Assembly: GCF_945901735.1 (NCBI RefSeq)
Contig: NZ_CAMDLM010000032.1
Location: forward strand, 1-41,016
Reading direction: 5' to 3'
Origin: Limnohabitans sp. Rim8
GTDB taxonomy: Bacteria; Pseudomonadota; Gammaproteobacteria; Burkholderiales; Burkholderiaceae_C
Length of the DNA: 41,016 bases
Numbering within the stretch: the stretch's first letter is position 1; each line of letters begins with the position of its first letter. This document shows positions 29,149 to 38,393 of this stretch, in pieces. A program made the position numbers and the translations under genes. The notes under the pieces were generated by a model that saw only the letters and a list, made by a program, of their open reading frames with translations, made no database searches and had not been told where the DNA came from.

Positions 29149-29838
29149 TCAAGCCTGCGGCTTTTGCAGCACCGACAAAGCTGCACCCGCCAGCTCGGCC
29201 AGACGCTCCAGCAAATCGGTGCCCATCTGGCTGTTAAAGCGCTGGGCGTCCGGCGAGGCCAGCACCAGCAAGCCAAAAGCGGGTTGACCCGGTGCCGCAC
29301 GCAAAGCGAGCAGCGCCAAAGAAGCCGCCTGCGTGGGTTCGGCCAACCACTGCACCGCTTCGTAACCCGAATTCGGCCCAACGAAAGGCGTGTCCAGAGA
29401 CGTGGCCAGCACCTGCACCGCTTCGTTCACACCCTGCGCATAAGCCGCTTGGGCGTGCGCGCCTTGGAGCGACCACAAACGCAAAGCGACCTGCGGCACC
29501 TGGAACAGATCACGGATGTTGTCCACCGCCGAATCGGCCAATTGGTCGTGGGGCGTGACGAGTAACTCGCACGACCAACGGTGCAGCTTGTCGGTCAACA
29601 CCATGTTTTCGTTGCCGTGCCGAATCATGTCCATGATGCGGTGCTCCAGGCCCTTGATTTTGTCGCGCAGCATTTGGGCTTGGCGCTCCTGCAAGCCCAC
29701 AGTGCGGTGGCTTTGCGGGTGGGTCAGTTGTACGGTGGCCAACAGCGAGGCGTGGCGCTCAAAAAAATCCGGCGTATTCACCAAATAATCGGCGATGTCG
29801 TCTTCGGTGATCGGACTCATAGGTTCAGGCGTCGTCAT
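29149..29838 (-). CDS. DUF484 family protein (YigA-like)
   Basis: A 229-residue protein with the DUF484 layout: N-terminal VNTPDFFERHASLLATVQLTHP, a coiled-coil stretch with LQERQAQMLRDKI near 50-75, and a GAF-like globular C-terminal half (GVNEAVQVLATSL, ASLALLALRAAPGQPAFGLLVLASPDAQRF). Function is unknown; the family is found between dapF and xerC in many proteobacteria, as here. GGAG precedes the ATG by six bases. It begins 24 bases after dapF. Confidence 0.9.
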   Translation of the reverse strand: MTTPEPMSPITEDDIADYLVNTPDFFERHASLLATVQLTHPQSHRTVGLQERQAQMLRDKIKGLEHRIMDMIRHGNENMVLTDKLHRWSCELLVTPHDQLADSAVDNIRDLFQVPQVALRLWSLQGAHAQAAYAQGVNEAVQVLATSLDTPFVGPNSGYEAVQWLAEPTQAASLALLALRAAPGQPAFGLLVLASPDAQRFNSQMGTDLLERLAELAGAALSVLQKPQA

Positions 29839-29862
29839 GGCAGGCTCCAGAAATTCAAAGGG

Positions 29863-30732
29863 TCAAAGTGAGTCAGGCACATGGATGCTGCCCTCAAACA
29901 CAGAAGTGGCGGGCCCGGTCATCAGGACCGGACTGTCGGGCTGTCCAGCCCATTCAATTGTCAAGGGGCCACCGTGGGTTTGCACATCCACACGAAGGTC
30001 CAGCCAGCCTTGGCGGATGCCCGCCACCACGGCTGCACAGGCGCCCGTGCCGCAAGCCAAGGTTTCGCCCGTGCCCCGCTCGAAGACACGCAATTTGATT
30101 TGACTGCGCGAGACGATTTGCATGAAACCCGCGTTCACCCGCTTGGGAAAAGCAGGGTGGTTTTCAATCCATGGGCCTTGTGCCAGAACCGGGAAATTGT
30201 CCACATCGTCCACACGTTGCACCGCGTGCGGGTTGCCCATCGAGACCACCCCCACGCGGGCAATGCCCAGATCACCCAGCGCCAAATCGAACACCGGCCA
30301 ACCGTTGACCTGGTCGCTGATGAGGCCCACGGGAGTGAAAGGCACGCGTTCCCAATCAAAGATGGGCGCGCCCATGTTCACCGTCACACGACCATCGGGG
30401 TTCATGGTGAGCTCAATCTCGCCTTGCTGCACCTTCACACGAACGGTGTTTTTGTCGGTCAGGCCCTTGTCGCGCACATAGCGCACAAAGCAGCGCGCCC
30501 CGTTGCCGCAATGCTCCACCTCGCCGCCGTCGGCGTTGTGGATCACGTATTCAAAGTCCAGCCCGGGTGCGGGCGAGGGTCGCACGCTGAGGATCTGATC
30601 AGCCCCCACGCCAAAGTGGCGATCGGCCAAAAAACGGTACTGGGCCGCGTTCAGGCCCAGGCGGCCACGCGTCTCGTCGAGCACGACAAAATCGTTGCCC
30701 GCGCCTTGCATCTTGGTAAAGCGAATGTGCAT
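29863..30732 (-). CDS. dapF: diaminopimelate epimerase
   Basis: Converts LL- to meso-diaminopimelate, used for lysine and for the peptidoglycan residue added by MurE; cofactor-free two-cysteine racemase of 289 residues. Starts with [19 protein letters not shown]; the catalytic cysteines are in [16 protein letters not shown] (first) and [12 protein letters not shown] (second). The start at 30,732 is by family agreement. First gene of dapF-DUF484-xerC; 50 bases separate it from the divergent NUDIX-hydrolase fusion, so promoters of both must overlap there. Confidence 0.96.
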   Translation of the reverse strand: MHIRFTKMQGAGNDFVVLDETRGRLGLNAAQYRFLADRHFGVGADQILSVRPSPAPGLDFEYVIHNADGGEVEHCGNGARCFVRYVRDKGLTDKNTVRVKVQQGEIELTMNPDGRVTVNMGAPIFDWERVPFTPVGLISDQVNGWPVFDLALGDLGIARVGVVSMGNPHAVQRVDDVDNFPVLAQGPWIENHPAFPKRVNAGFMQIVSRSQIKLRVFERGTGETLACGTGACAAVVAGIRQGWLDLRVDVQTHGGPLTIEWAGQPDSPVLMTGPATSVFEGSIHVPDSL

Positions 30733-30782
30733 AAGCGGGATTATCGCCCTTGGAAGAAGCTCAAGCCGTCTGATAATGGGGC

Positions 30783-32429
30783 ATGGCACGCACATCCCAA
30801 CTCCTGTACCCCCAACGCGAACCCGCCCCCCTGCGCCCTGCAGCCACCGTGCTGCTCATGCGCGACGGCCCTGGCGGGCCCGAAGTCCTGATGACCCGCC
30901 GCTCCATGACGGCCAGCTTTGCACCCGGCGCCTACGTGTTCCCTGGCGGGGGCATTGACGCCGCCGATGCCCAGGCCAACGGCATGGCGCAGCGCCGCCC
31001 GAAACAAAGCGACTTGCACCTGACGCAAGCGATCGCCGCCATCCGCGAGAGCTTTGAAGAGCTGGGCATTTTGTTCGCCCGCCATGCCCAAGGGCGCTGG
31101 GCTGACAACGCTGACATTGCCCAGATCGACCGAAAAGCCCCTTTTGCCACCCAATGCCAGGCCAAAGGCCTGACATTGGCCGCCGATCAGGTGTTCGTGC
31201 TGGCCCACTGGATCACCGACCGTGACCTGCCGCGCCGCTTTGATGTGCCTTTTTTGGTGGCCCGCATGCCCGAAGGCCAAACCCCTGTGGCCGACGAATC
31301 CGAGCAGTTTGAACCTGTCTGGGTGCGTCCACAAGACGCGCTGGAACGCCATGCAGCTGGGCAATTCTTCATCATTTTCCCGACCATCCGCACACTGGAG
31401 CGGCTCAAAGCCTTTTCCACGGTCGACGCGGTGTTGCAAGCCTGCGAGGTGAACGACGAACCGCTGTGGACCAGTTGCCCCCGCGCGGGCTGGCTGGCGG
31501 GCAACGAAGCGCGCTACATGGAGCACGAAGCCCCGTTTGGTGAATTGGCCCTGGTCACGCCCGACGGGCAAATCCACCACCACCTGGACTGGCAGACCGA
31601 CCAGCCGGTGCCCCTGCTCAAAAACGTGCAGCGCCTCACCGCCCCCAACCCCGGCGTGATGACCGGCCCCGGCACCAACAGCTACTTGGTGGGCGACCCC
31701 AACACCGGCTACATCGCCATCGACCCCGGCCCGGCGGACATCGACCATCTGCAGCGGATGTGGCGTGCGGCAGGTGGACAAATCAAGGCCATTGTTTGCA
31801 CCCACTCTCACCCTGACCATTCGCCAGGTGCTGCGCCGCTGCAGGCCCTGTGCACGAACAAGCCCCCCATCCTGGGCCTGTCGTCACGCCCCACCTCCCG
31901 CGCCAACAGCCGCTTCACGCCGGATCGCGAGCTGATCGATGGCGAGAAACTGGTGCTGCAAGGCCTGGGCTTGGATGGCGAGATCACCCACACCCTGCGT
32001 GTGGTGCACACCCCGGGCCATGCGGCCAACCACCTGTGCCTGGTGCTCGAAGAAGACGGCCTGCTGTTTTCGGGCGACCATGTTCTGAACGGCAGCACCA
32101 CCGTGATCGACCCGCCCGACGGCCACATGGGCGACTATTTGGACTCGCTGGACAAGTTGGCTGCGGCGTGCGATGCCGGGGGCATTGCGTTCATCCTGCC
32201 TGCGCACGGCCATGTGCTGGGCTTTGCCCACCAAGCCATCACCCACCTGAAAGCTCACCGCCTGCGGCGCGAAGCCAAAATCGCCGCCGCCATGCAGGCC
32301 CTGCCCCATGGCAGCCTGCAAGAATGGGTAGAAAAAGCCTACGACGATGTGCCATCCCGCCTGTGGCCCGTGGCCGCACGCTCGCTGCAAGCGCATGTGG
32401 ACCATATCCGCGAGCAAACCCTGTCTTGA
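30783..32429 (+). CDS. NUDIX plus metallo-beta-lactamase fusion hydrolase
   Basis: A 548-residue two-domain protein. Residues about 15-230 form a NUDT19-like NUDIX domain: [13 protein letters not shown] and, after an insertion, [14 protein letters not shown], together covering a split NUDIX box of the type reported for acyl-CoA diphosphatases. Residues about 265-530 form a LACTB2-like metallo-beta-lactamase domain: [23 protein letters not shown] (HxHxDH), [22 protein letters not shown] and LPAHGH supply the metal ligands. LACTB2 relatives are nucleases or hydrolases. No signal peptide, so cytoplasmic. Both active sites look intact. ATGGGG upstream may serve as ribosome binding site. Substrates are unknown; coenzyme A or nucleotide derivatives are a guess. 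Confidence 0.87.
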   Translation: MARTSQLLYPQREPAPLRPAATVLLMRDGPGGPEVLMTRRSMTASFAPGAYVFPGGGIDAADAQANGMAQRRPKQSDLHLTQAIAAIRESFEELGILFARHAQGRWADNADIAQIDRKAPFATQCQAKGLTLAADQVFVLAHWITDRDLPRRFDVPFLVARMPEGQTPVADESEQFEPVWVRPQDALERHAAGQFFIIFPTIRTLERLKAFSTVDAVLQACEVNDEPLWTSCPRAGWLAGNEARYMEHEAPFGELALVTPDGQIHHHLDWQTDQPVPLLKNVQRLTAPNPGVMTGPGTNSYLVGDPNTGYIAIDPGPADIDHLQRMWRAAGGQIKAIVCTHSHPDHSPGAAPLQALCTNKPPILGLSSRPTSRANSRFTPDRELIDGEKLVLQGLGLDGEITHTLRVVHTPGHAANHLCLVLEEDGLLFSGDHVLNGSTTVIDPPDGHMGDYLDSLDKLAAACDAGGIAFILPAHGHVLGFAHQAITHLKAHRLRREAKIAAAMQALPHGSLQEWVEKAYDDVPSRLWPVAARSLQAHVDHIREQTLS

Positions 32430-32456
32430 TTCGCTTTGAGCATTTTGAAAGCATGG

Positions 32457-33152
32457 ATGATTTCCTCTGAAGAAGGCATACGCCTGGCCAAACGCGTGGC
32501 CGCCGAACAACACTGCTCGCGCCGTGAAGCCGAAGCCCTGATCGTGGCCGGCGGCGTACAAATCGCCAGCAAAGTGGTGACCGACCCGGCCCGGCGTGTG
32601 CGGCCCGAGCAGGCCGTTCAGGTCAACCGTTTGGTCTCCATGGCCGCCCTCGCCCCCTTGACCTTGGCGCTGTTCAAGCCCGCCCACCGCGTGGCCAACT
32701 TGGCCTGGCTGCAAGACACCGTGGGCCTCAAAGCCACCCAGCCCGGCCTGTGGGGACCCGAGCGCTTGGCCAAAATGCACATGCCCTTGCCGCTGGCCAA
32801 ACCCGCCAGCGGTTTGTGTATTTTTTCAGACGACATCGCTGTGCTTCGCCATCTGGAAGACCGCCGCAGCCCGATGGAGCAAGAGTGGATGGCCACCGTG
32901 GGTGGCGAAGTGCCAGAGGGCACCATCAAGGCCTTGAACGGCCCCGGCATCCGCACCAGCATCAACCGCCAAACCGACACACTGACGGTGCTGCGCATCG
33001 CTGGCAAGGACATCGACGGGCTGGAACTGGGCCGCTGGCTGGACGAACAATGCCCCTTGCAAGACCTGCGCCGCCAGCGCGTGGGCAGCATGAGCTTGGC
33101 CCCCTTGGAGCTCGGGCAATGGCGGCAACTGCAAAGCCACGAGCGCTTTTAA
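32457..33152 (+). CDS. RsuA/RluB-like pseudouridine synthase homologue lacking catalytic Asp
   Basis: Contains an N-terminal S4 RNA-binding domain (IRLAKRVAAEQHCSRREAEALIVAGGVQI, residues 8-36) followed by a region patterned like the RsuA/RluB/RluF pseudouridine synthases, ending QDLRRQRVGSMSLAPLELGQWRQL. The family's catalytic motif is R-L-D-x-D/E-S/T-x-G-L; here the aligned stretch is PLAKPASGL at 112-120, with alanine in place of the catalytic aspartate. 231 residues from the ATG at 32,457; an in-frame TTG at 32,436 would add seven. It follows the NUDIX fusion by 27 bases and is probably co-transcribed. It may be an RNA-binding protein without synthase activity. Confidence 0.75.
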   Translation: MISSEEGIRLAKRVAAEQHCSRREAEALIVAGGVQIASKVVTDPARRVRPEQAVQVNRLVSMAALAPLTLALFKPAHRVANLAWLQDTVGLKATQPGLWGPERLAKMHMPLPLAKPASGLCIFSDDIAVLRHLEDRRSPMEQEWMATVGGEVPEGTIKALNGPGIRTSINRQTDTLTVLRIAGKDIDGLELGRWLDEQCPLQDLRRQRVGSMSLAPLELGQWRQLQSHERF

Positions 33153-33335
33153 TCTGTTTTTAATTTGAAAAAATCGAAAAAAAGCCTGATTTACCCTTGA
33201 ATAATTCCGGTTTATCACCAATTAGAAATTCAGTCTGAGAAAATGACAATCCAGTCAAAGCTGCGCACAATGCAGTCTTGACCCTACAGGTTGGCCCGCA
33301 TTGGCAGGCCACCAACACGCAGAAAGGAGCCCACC

Positions 33336-33857
33336 ATGCGTTTGAGCACGAAAAGCCGATTTGCAGTGACCGCCATGATCGATGTGGCGTTGCGCGAAGA
33401 CCGTGGACCCGTTTCGCTGGCCGCCATCAGCACGCGCCACCAGATTTCTTTGTCCTACCTGGAGCAACTGTTCAGCAAACTGCGCCTGCATGGCTTGGTT
33501 GAGAGCACCCGTGGCCCAGGCGGCGGTTATTCGTTGTCGCGCAATGCCGAAAAAATCACCATGGCAGACATCGTGGGTGCAGTGGATGCGCCTACCGAAG
33601 AAGAGTCCGCAGCCGAAGGTGGCTGGATGAACAGCGAGCTGTGGGCCAGCCTGAACGAAAAAATGCTGACCCACCTGCAGTCCATCAGTCTGCGCCAATT
33701 GGTGGCCGAGCAGCGCACCAAGGGCGTGACCGTTGAGCCTGCGCCCGCCCCAGCCGTCAAGCGCGGCGTGTTTGCCAAGCCCAAAAGCGCGTTGAAGATC
33801 ACTGCACCCAACTCGGTGTTTGCCCTTGGCGCCAGCCTGATGCCTTCTCGCGGCTGA
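33336..33857 (+). CDS. Rrf2/IscR-like regulator without cluster cysteines
   Basis: Winged-helix transcription regulator of the Rrf2 family; 173 residues. The DNA-binding half is strongly IscR-like: MRLSTKSRFAVTAMIDVALR, ISLSYLEQLFSKLRLHGLVES, RGPGGGYSLSR. IscR normally holds a [2Fe-2S] cluster with three cysteines in a loop near residues 92-104; here that loop is EEESAAEGGWMNSELW and the whole protein has no cysteine. The C-terminal about 45 residues (basic, Pro/Ala-rich) are also non-standard. AGGAG lies seven bases before the ATG. No iscSUA genes follow; instead a terminator and rnpB. It would resemble apo-IscR, which regulates independently of the cluster. Confidence 0.87.
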   Translation: MRLSTKSRFAVTAMIDVALREDRGPVSLAAISTRHQISLSYLEQLFSKLRLHGLVESTRGPGGGYSLSRNAEKITMADIVGAVDAPTEEESAAEGGWMNSELWASLNEKMLTHLQSISLRQLVAEQRTKGVTVEPAPAPAVKRGVFAKPKSALKITAPNSVFALGASLMPSRG

Positions 33858-33871
33858 AGTGCTTGAAGCCC

Positions 33872-33907
33872 CCACAAAAAAACCCGCTACGGCGGGTTTT
33901 TTTGTGG
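33872..33907. terminator. bidirectional terminator between the Rrf2 gene and rnpB
   Basis: A 16-bp stem (33,872-33,887 with 33,892-33,907) with TACG loop. The core CCCGC/GCGGG is flanked by A7 on the left and T7 on the right, so both strands give a GC stem followed by a U run. It serves the plus-strand Rrf2 gene, which ends at 33,857, and the minus-strand rnpB, which ends near 33,919. Confidence 0.92.
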
Positions 33908-33918
33908 TCTGAAAAAGT

Positions 33919-34271
33919 GTGAAGCCCGCCGATAAGCCGGATTCTGTGCACAGCGGTTACCCGCTGCGTGACCGCCATTACTCTGGGCCAGGGGTTTCCC
34001 ACCCGGCTCGGTGCTACCTACCCGCCAACTCACCCTGCGGAACCACAGGGAGAAGGCATGCGGCGAACCGCACCCCTTCAGGAAGGCCTACTTGGTATTG
34101 CTGCGCGTAGAGATTGCCCGTTTCACCCGAACTCAATCGGCTCGTCTCTGTTGCTCTGATCCTCACCTCACGGTGGAGAGGTATTACCTCCTACGCTGTC
34201 CTGTGCAGTCCGGACGTTCCTCCAGTGCTTCCTTTCGGAAATTGCACCAGCGACGGTCTGGCGTGCTTCAC
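33919..34271 (-). ncRNA. rnpB: RNase P RNA, class A
   Basis: Catalytic RNA that matures tRNA 5' ends, about 353 nt. On the minus strand the 5' GTGAAGC (34,271-34,265) pairs with the 3' GCTTCAC (33,925-33,919) as helix P1. Near the 5' side lies the conserved GGAGGAACGTCCGGACT (near 34,220), matching the universal GAGGAAAGTCCGG core with one difference, and near the 3' side ACAGAATCCGGCTTATCGG, the second half of helix P4. GTAGGTAGCACC and GGGTGGGAAACC in between are also typical. It is followed by the bidirectional terminator. Open frames crossing it are not genes. Confidence 0.93.
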
Positions 34272-34277
34272 CGTTTG

Positions 34278-34306
34278 ATTATCACCTGAGCGCAGGACAC
34301 TGGGGC
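34278..34306 (-). promoter_or_regulatory. probable rnpB promoter (-10 box)
   Basis: The minus strand carries GATAAT (34,283-34,278), five of six matches to TATAAT, preceded by TG-rich sequence and ending seven bases before the proposed rnpB 5' end, which is the right distance. The -35 region (about 34,306-34,301) is not a good match. Confidence 0.5.
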
Positions 34307-34401
34307 GACCCGTGCGGCGTGACCGTTGTGTACCACTCAAGACATACTGACAGTTTGTGCGCCCAGCATAATTCGGCCACTCCCCAACCCTTGGAAACCG
34401 C

Positions 34402-35319
34402 ATGAAAGCACGCACCATTCTCGACACCATCGGCAACACGCCGCATGTGCGCATCCAACGCCTGTTTGGCGCAGATGCCCATGTGTGGATCAAGTCCGAG
34501 CGCAGCAACCCGGGCGGCTCGATCAAAGACCGCATTGCGCTGGCCATGATCGAAGACGCCGAGAAATCCGGCGCACTGAAAGCAGGTGGCACCATCGTCG
34601 AGCCCACCTCGGGCAACACTGGTATCGGCCTGGCCATGGTGGCGGCTGTCAAAGGCTACAAACTGGTGCTGGTCATGCCCGACAGCATGAGTATCGAGCG
34701 CCGCCGCCTGATGCTGGCCTATGGCGCGAGCTTTGACCTGACGCCACGCGCTGATGGGATGAAAGGCGCCATTGCCCGGGCCCAGGCCTGGGTGGCCAGC
34801 ACCCCTGGCGCGTGGATGCCCCAGCAGTTTGAAAACCCGGCCAACATCGAGGTGCATGTGCGCGCCACCGCACAAGAGATCCTGGCCGATTTTCCCGGCG
34901 GCATCGACGCTCTGATCACGGGCGTGGGTACAGGCGGCCACCTGACCGGCACGGCCCGCGTGCTCAAGGCGCGATTTCCTCAGATGCAAGTGTTTGCGGT
35001 CGAACCTGCTGCTTCGCCTGTGATTTCGGGGGGTGCGCCCGCACCCCACCCCATTCAAGGCATTGGCGCGGGCTTCATTCCCAAAAACCTGGACACGGGA
35101 CTGCTCGACGGCGTGATTCAGGTCGAGGCCGAAGCGGCCCGCGAGTTCGCCCGCCGCTCGGCCCGCGAAGAAGGCATGTTGGTCGGTCTTTCCTCCGGGG
35201 CCACGCTGGCGGCCATCGCCCAAAAACTGCCCGACTTGCCCGCCGGAGCCACCGTGCTGGGCTTCAACTACGACACGGGCGAGCGTTATTTGTCGGTGGA
35301 AGGGTTCCTGCCCCTTTGA
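34402..35319 (+). CDS. cysK: cysteine synthase A (O-acetylserine sulfhydrylase)
   Basis: PLP enzyme forming cysteine from O-acetylserine and sulfide; 305 residues. The PLP lysine is in [12 protein letters not shown] (Lys42), the substrate loop is [12 protein letters not shown], the phosphate-binding loop is [16 protein letters not shown], and [14 protein letters not shown] and [11 protein letters not shown] are further family signatures. CysK is preferred over CysM because of the C-terminal pattern and length, but the two are close, so paralogue identity is moderately certain. GGAAA precedes the ATG. CATAAT at 34,367-34,372 could be a -10 element for it. Divergent from rnpB. Confidence 0.9.
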   Translation: MKARTILDTIGNTPHVRIQRLFGADAHVWIKSERSNPGGSIKDRIALAMIEDAEKSGALKAGGTIVEPTSGNTGIGLAMVAAVKGYKLVLVMPDSMSIERRRLMLAYGASFDLTPRADGMKGAIARAQAWVASTPGAWMPQQFENPANIEVHVRATAQEILADFPGGIDALITGVGTGGHLTGTARVLKARFPQMQVFAVEPAASPVISGGAPAPHPIQGIGAGFIPKNLDTGLLDGVIQVEAEAAREFARRSAREEGMLVGLSSGATLAAIAQKLPDLPAGATVLGFNYDTGERYLSVEGFLPL

Positions 35320-35378
35320 GCTGCGCACAGCGATAATCAGCGCTTCTTGCTTGATAACCACAAGCCACAGAGGTGCCC

Positions 35379-37196
35379 ATGATCCGAATTTCCGAACTCA
35401 AACTCCCCTTGTCGGCCCTGCCGGTTGAATCGCGCCGCGCTGCCGACGCGCCCTGCGAAACCGACGAAGACCGCCTGCCCACGCCGCACCCCATCGATGC
35501 GCTGCGCCAAATGGCGGCACAGGCCTTGGCCATCGACGCCACCGACATCGCCACTTTGCAGGTCTTCAAACGCAGTTTTGACGCCCGCAAGGCCGACTTG
35601 CTGGCGGTCTACATCGTGGATTTGTCGCTGGCCGATTCGCAAAACGAATCCGCCTTTCTGCACAAGTTCGAGAAAAACCCGCACATCCAAGCCACGCCCG
35701 ACATGACTTGGCACGCGCCCTGCCAAGCGCCAGCCGATTTTGGCGAACAACAAGGCCTGCGCCCTGTGGTGGTGGGCTTTGGCCCGTGCGGTATGTTCGC
35801 CGCTCTGGCGCTGGCGCAAATGGGCTTCAAACCCATCGTGCTTGAGCGCGGCAAGCCGGTGCGTGAACGCACCAAAGACACCTGGGGCTTGTGGCGCAAG
35901 CAAGTGCTCAACCCCGAAAGCAATGTGCAGTTTGGCGAAGGCGGTGCAGGCACCTTCAGCGACGGCAAGCTCTACAGCCAGATCAAGGATCCGCGCCACT
36001 TGGGCCGCAAGGTCATGGACGAGTTCGTCAAAGCAGGAGCGCCAGCCGACATTTTGTATGCCGCCCACCCGCACATCGGTACCTTCAAACTGGTCAAGGT
36101 GGTTGAGCAGATCCGCGAGACCATCCTCGCATTGGGCGGCGACATCCGCTTTGAGCAACGCGTAAGCGATGTGCTTGTGTCCCCTCGCGCAAACGGCCTC
36201 CAACTCACAGGGCTGCAGGTGACCAACCTGCGCACAGGTCAAAGCCACACCCTGCACACCCGCCACGCCGTGCTGGCCCTGGGCCACAGCGCACGCGACA
36301 CCTTCGTCATGTTGCACCGCCGTGGCGTGGCCATGCAGGCCAAAGCGTTCTCGATTGGCGTGCGCATCGAGCACCCCCAAAGCGTGATCGACCAAGCCCG
36401 TTGGGGCCGCCATGCAGGCCACCCCCTTTTGGGCGCGGCCGATTACAAGCTGGTGCACCACGCGCAAAACGGCCGAGCCGTCTACAGCTTTTGCATGTGC
36501 CCCGGCGGCACCGTTGTGGCCGCCACCAGCGAGCCGGGCCGCGTGGTCACCAACGGCATGAGCCAATACTCGCGCAACGAGCGCAATGCCAATGCCGGCA
36601 TGGTGGTGGCCATTGATCCACCCGACTACCCACTCGACACCACCGCCTGGCAAGCCGCGTTCGGCAACGAAGACGGTGCACAGCTGGCACAAGAGGCCCA
36701 GCAACTCGCCAAACAACAGCCCCCTGCACCACACCCGCTGTCAGGCATCGTGCTGCAGCGCCAATTGGAAACGCGTGCGTTTGAAGTAGGCGGCCGCAAC
36801 TACGAGGCCCCTGGCCAACTGGTGGGTGACTTTTTAGCACAGCGCCCGTCCCAAACTTGGGGCAGCGTGCAGCCGTCTTACAAACCGGGGGTCAAGTTGG
36901 TCGATTTGGCCGATGTGTTGCCGGATTACGCAGTGGCCGCCATGCGCGAAGCCTTGCCCGTTTTCGGCCGCAAGATCAAAGGCTACGACATGCACGATGC
37001 AGTGATGACGGGGGTGGAAACGCGCACTTCTTCGCCCCTGCGCATCCCGCGTGGCGAAGACCACCAAAGTACCAACACCCGGGGTCTGTACCCGGCGGGT
37101 GAAGGGGCCAGTTATGCGGGTGGCATTTTGTCGGCGGGGGTGGATGGCATCAAGGTGGCCGAGTCTTTGGCGCTGGCACTGATGGCCCCCAACTGA
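35379..37196 (+). CDS. FAD-dependent oxidoreductase (COG2509-like)
   Basis: Large flavoprotein of 605 residues. The N-terminal about 110 residues are a separate domain ([26 protein letters not shown]), followed by the Rossmann FAD-binding motif [22 protein letters not shown] near 126-147 and [32 protein letters not shown] and the C-terminal [19 protein letters not shown] complete the pattern of the COG2509/NAD(FAD)-utilizing dehydrogenase group. FCMCPGG near 370 keeps two cysteines. The ATG at 35,379 is chosen over GTG at 35,373 because AGAGG lies five bases before it. Substrate is unknown. It starts 59 bases after cysK and may share its transcript. Confidence 0.88.
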   Translation: MIRISELKLPLSALPVESRRAADAPCETDEDRLPTPHPIDALRQMAAQALAIDATDIATLQVFKRSFDARKADLLAVYIVDLSLADSQNESAFLHKFEKNPHIQATPDMTWHAPCQAPADFGEQQGLRPVVVGFGPCGMFAALALAQMGFKPIVLERGKPVRERTKDTWGLWRKQVLNPESNVQFGEGGAGTFSDGKLYSQIKDPRHLGRKVMDEFVKAGAPADILYAAHPHIGTFKLVKVVEQIRETILALGGDIRFEQRVSDVLVSPRANGLQLTGLQVTNLRTGQSHTLHTRHAVLALGHSARDTFVMLHRRGVAMQAKAFSIGVRIEHPQSVIDQARWGRHAGHPLLGAADYKLVHHAQNGRAVYSFCMCPGGTVVAATSEPGRVVTNGMSQYSRNERNANAGMVVAIDPPDYPLDTTAWQAAFGNEDGAQLAQEAQQLAKQQPPAPHPLSGIVLQRQLETRAFEVGGRNYEAPGQLVGDFLAQRPSQTWGSVQPSYKPGVKLVDLADVLPDYAVAAMREALPVFGRKIKGYDMHDAVMTGVETRTSSPLRIPRGEDHQSTNTRGLYPAGEGASYAGGILSAGVDGIKVAESLALALMAPN

Positions 37197-37239
37197 ACCC
37201 GCCGATTTCACACGTCAGTTTTGCACTGACAATCAGGCC

Positions 37240-37530
37240 ATGCAAGACGACCGCATCCCCGTGCCAACGCCACCCGAACCCGCCCCTGGCGCGCGGGCAG
37301 CCCAGCCACGCAACCCGCTGCACGGCCTCACGCTCGAAACCATCGTCACCCAACTGGCCGACTTTTATGGCTGGGACGATCTGGGCCAGCGCATCCCTGT
37401 TCGCTGCTTCACGCATGAGCCCAGCGTGGGCTCCAGTCTGAAGTTCTTGCGCAAAACCCCCTGGGCGCGCGAGAAGGTGGAGAGCTTGTACCTGTTCATG
37501 CTGCGCGATCAAAAGCGCCAAGGTTTTTAA
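37240..37530 (+). CDS. VF530 family DNA-binding protein (DUF2132)
   Basis: Small cytoplasmic protein of 96 residues. A proline-rich N-terminal lead (residues 6-25) is followed by a very typical VF530 domain: [56 protein letters not shown]. The structural family is described as DNA-binding, with no defined cellular role. It begins 43 bases after the FAD enzyme on the same strand and converges on the SET gene with a 17-base gap. Confidence 0.9.
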   Translation: MQDDRIPVPTPPEPAPGARAAQPRNPLHGLTLETIVTQLADFYGWDDLGQRIPVRCFTHEPSVGSSLKFLRKTPWAREKVESLYLFMLRDQKRQGF

Positions 37531-37547
37531 TCAGACTTCACCCGGCC

Positions 37548-38021
37548 TCAAGTCGCCAACATCGTGCCGCGGCATTTTTTGGCACCACATCGGCAGGCAT
37601 AGCGGGCCTTCAAGGCCTCGCTCATGGGCTCGTCACTCTCCAATTCGTAATCTAACGTCAGCTCCTCCCCCTTGAACACGGGCCTGCGCGTCATGATGAA
37701 GATGCGGCCCCGCACTTCGTCGGGTACGCAATTGGGGCGACATGAATGGTTGATCCACTTGGAAGCGTTGCCCCCATGCAGCGCATCGATCACACGCCCA
37801 TCGTCCAGGTGGAAATAAAAGGTGTGGTCGGGGTTGCCCGCATCGTGCGGGTGGCGGGCAATGGCCTCGGTCATGCTGATGATCTCGCCCACGTACTCGA
37901 TGAGCCGCTCGCCTGCGGCCAGGTGGCGCGTGGCGAACACACCTTGGCCATGCACGCGAGAAGACAGGACCTCGAAATCACTCAACGGTGACGGACTAAA
38001 GTCCTTTTGACCTTCATTCAA
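37548..38021 (-). CDS. SET-domain protein lysine methyltransferase
   Basis: A 157-residue protein that is almost entirely a SET domain: VHGQGVFATRHLAAGERLIEYVGEIIS, the SAM-pocket NHSCRPNC, ELTLDYELE with the catalytic tyrosine, and a post-SET cysteine motif CRCGAKKCRG that binds zinc together with the cysteine of NHSCRPNC. Substrate unknown; bacterial SET proteins methylate ribosomal or host proteins. The start is uncertain: TTG at 38,021 overlaps the TGA of the truncated upstream frame as TTGA, which suggests former coupling, but no strong ribosome binding site is seen and no ATG is available nearby in frame. Confidence 0.85.
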   Translation of the reverse strand: MNEGQKDFSPSPLSDFEVLSSRVHGQGVFATRHLAAGERLIEYVGEIISMTEAIARHPHDAGNPDHTFYFHLDDGRVIDALHGGNASKWINHSCRPNCVPDEVRGRIFIMTRRPVFKGEELTLDYELESDEPMSEALKARYACRCGAKKCRGTMLAT

Positions 38022-38350
38022 GTAGTTGGCTCGATTGGTTTTTTTTTGCTGTGGGACTTCTGGGATAGCTCAACCATGCAGGTCGTCATGCCATTTTTGA
38101 TGGTATAGCCGAGCTTCTTGTTGGACGGATCTCGGTATACCAACTCATCATCCACCAGCGGCACATTGAATTGAAGTTCCAGCCAATGTGTCTGACTGTC
38201 GATCATTAAAACATCCACCGAGGTCAAAAGCCCCGCCAAGACCTCTTTGCGCTGGGCAGGCGTGAAATCCTTGAATGAGTCGATTTTTTGCCGAAAGTTA
38301 TCCAGCCATTTGAACCACTTACGATCGTCGTTGTTGATTCTTTTTTTGAG
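38018..38350 (-). pseudogene. 5'-truncated minus-strand gene remnant at island border
   Basis: A TTG-initiated frame of 73 codons ends at 38,018, but the same frame continues open upstream for at least 36 further codons that look protein-coding (KKRINNDDRKWFKWLDNF, then RQKIDSFKDFTPAQRKEVLA) with no ATG, GTG or TTG before the sequence turns AT-rich near 38,340. The visible C-terminal part includes HWLELQFNVPLVDDELVYRD and GYTIKNGMTTCMVELSQKS; I do not recognise the family. Its stop overlaps the SET-gene start. The simplest reading is that the gene's 5' part was lost or replaced when the AT-rich block arrived. A functional short protein from the TTG cannot be excluded. Confidence 0.5.
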
Positions 38351-38361
38351 ATGTGTAAAAT
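38334..38361 (+). promoter_or_regulatory. candidate promoter of the AT-rich operon
   Basis: TTGATT at 38,334-38,339 (four of six to consensus) and TAAAAT at 38,356-38,361 (five of six) with 16-base spacing. Transcription would start near 38,368, giving a leader of about 26 bases before the ATG at 38,394. Confidence 0.5.
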
Positions 38362-38393
38362 GACGAACACAAACCGAAATTGAACGGAAGTTT

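Noticed and set aside
30741..31820. 359-codon minus-strand frame over the NUDIX fusion gene
   Set aside because: Shadow of a well-supported gene on the other strand; low-complexity Gly/Ala/His composition and no recognisable motif.
33919..34289. Several short plus-strand frames in the rnpB region
   Set aside because: They lie across a structural RNA with conserved core sequences; not protein genes.
35337..36734. 465-codon minus-strand frame over the FAD oxidoreductase
   Set aside because: Shadow frame in GC-rich sequence; the plus-strand product has a textbook FAD-binding motif.
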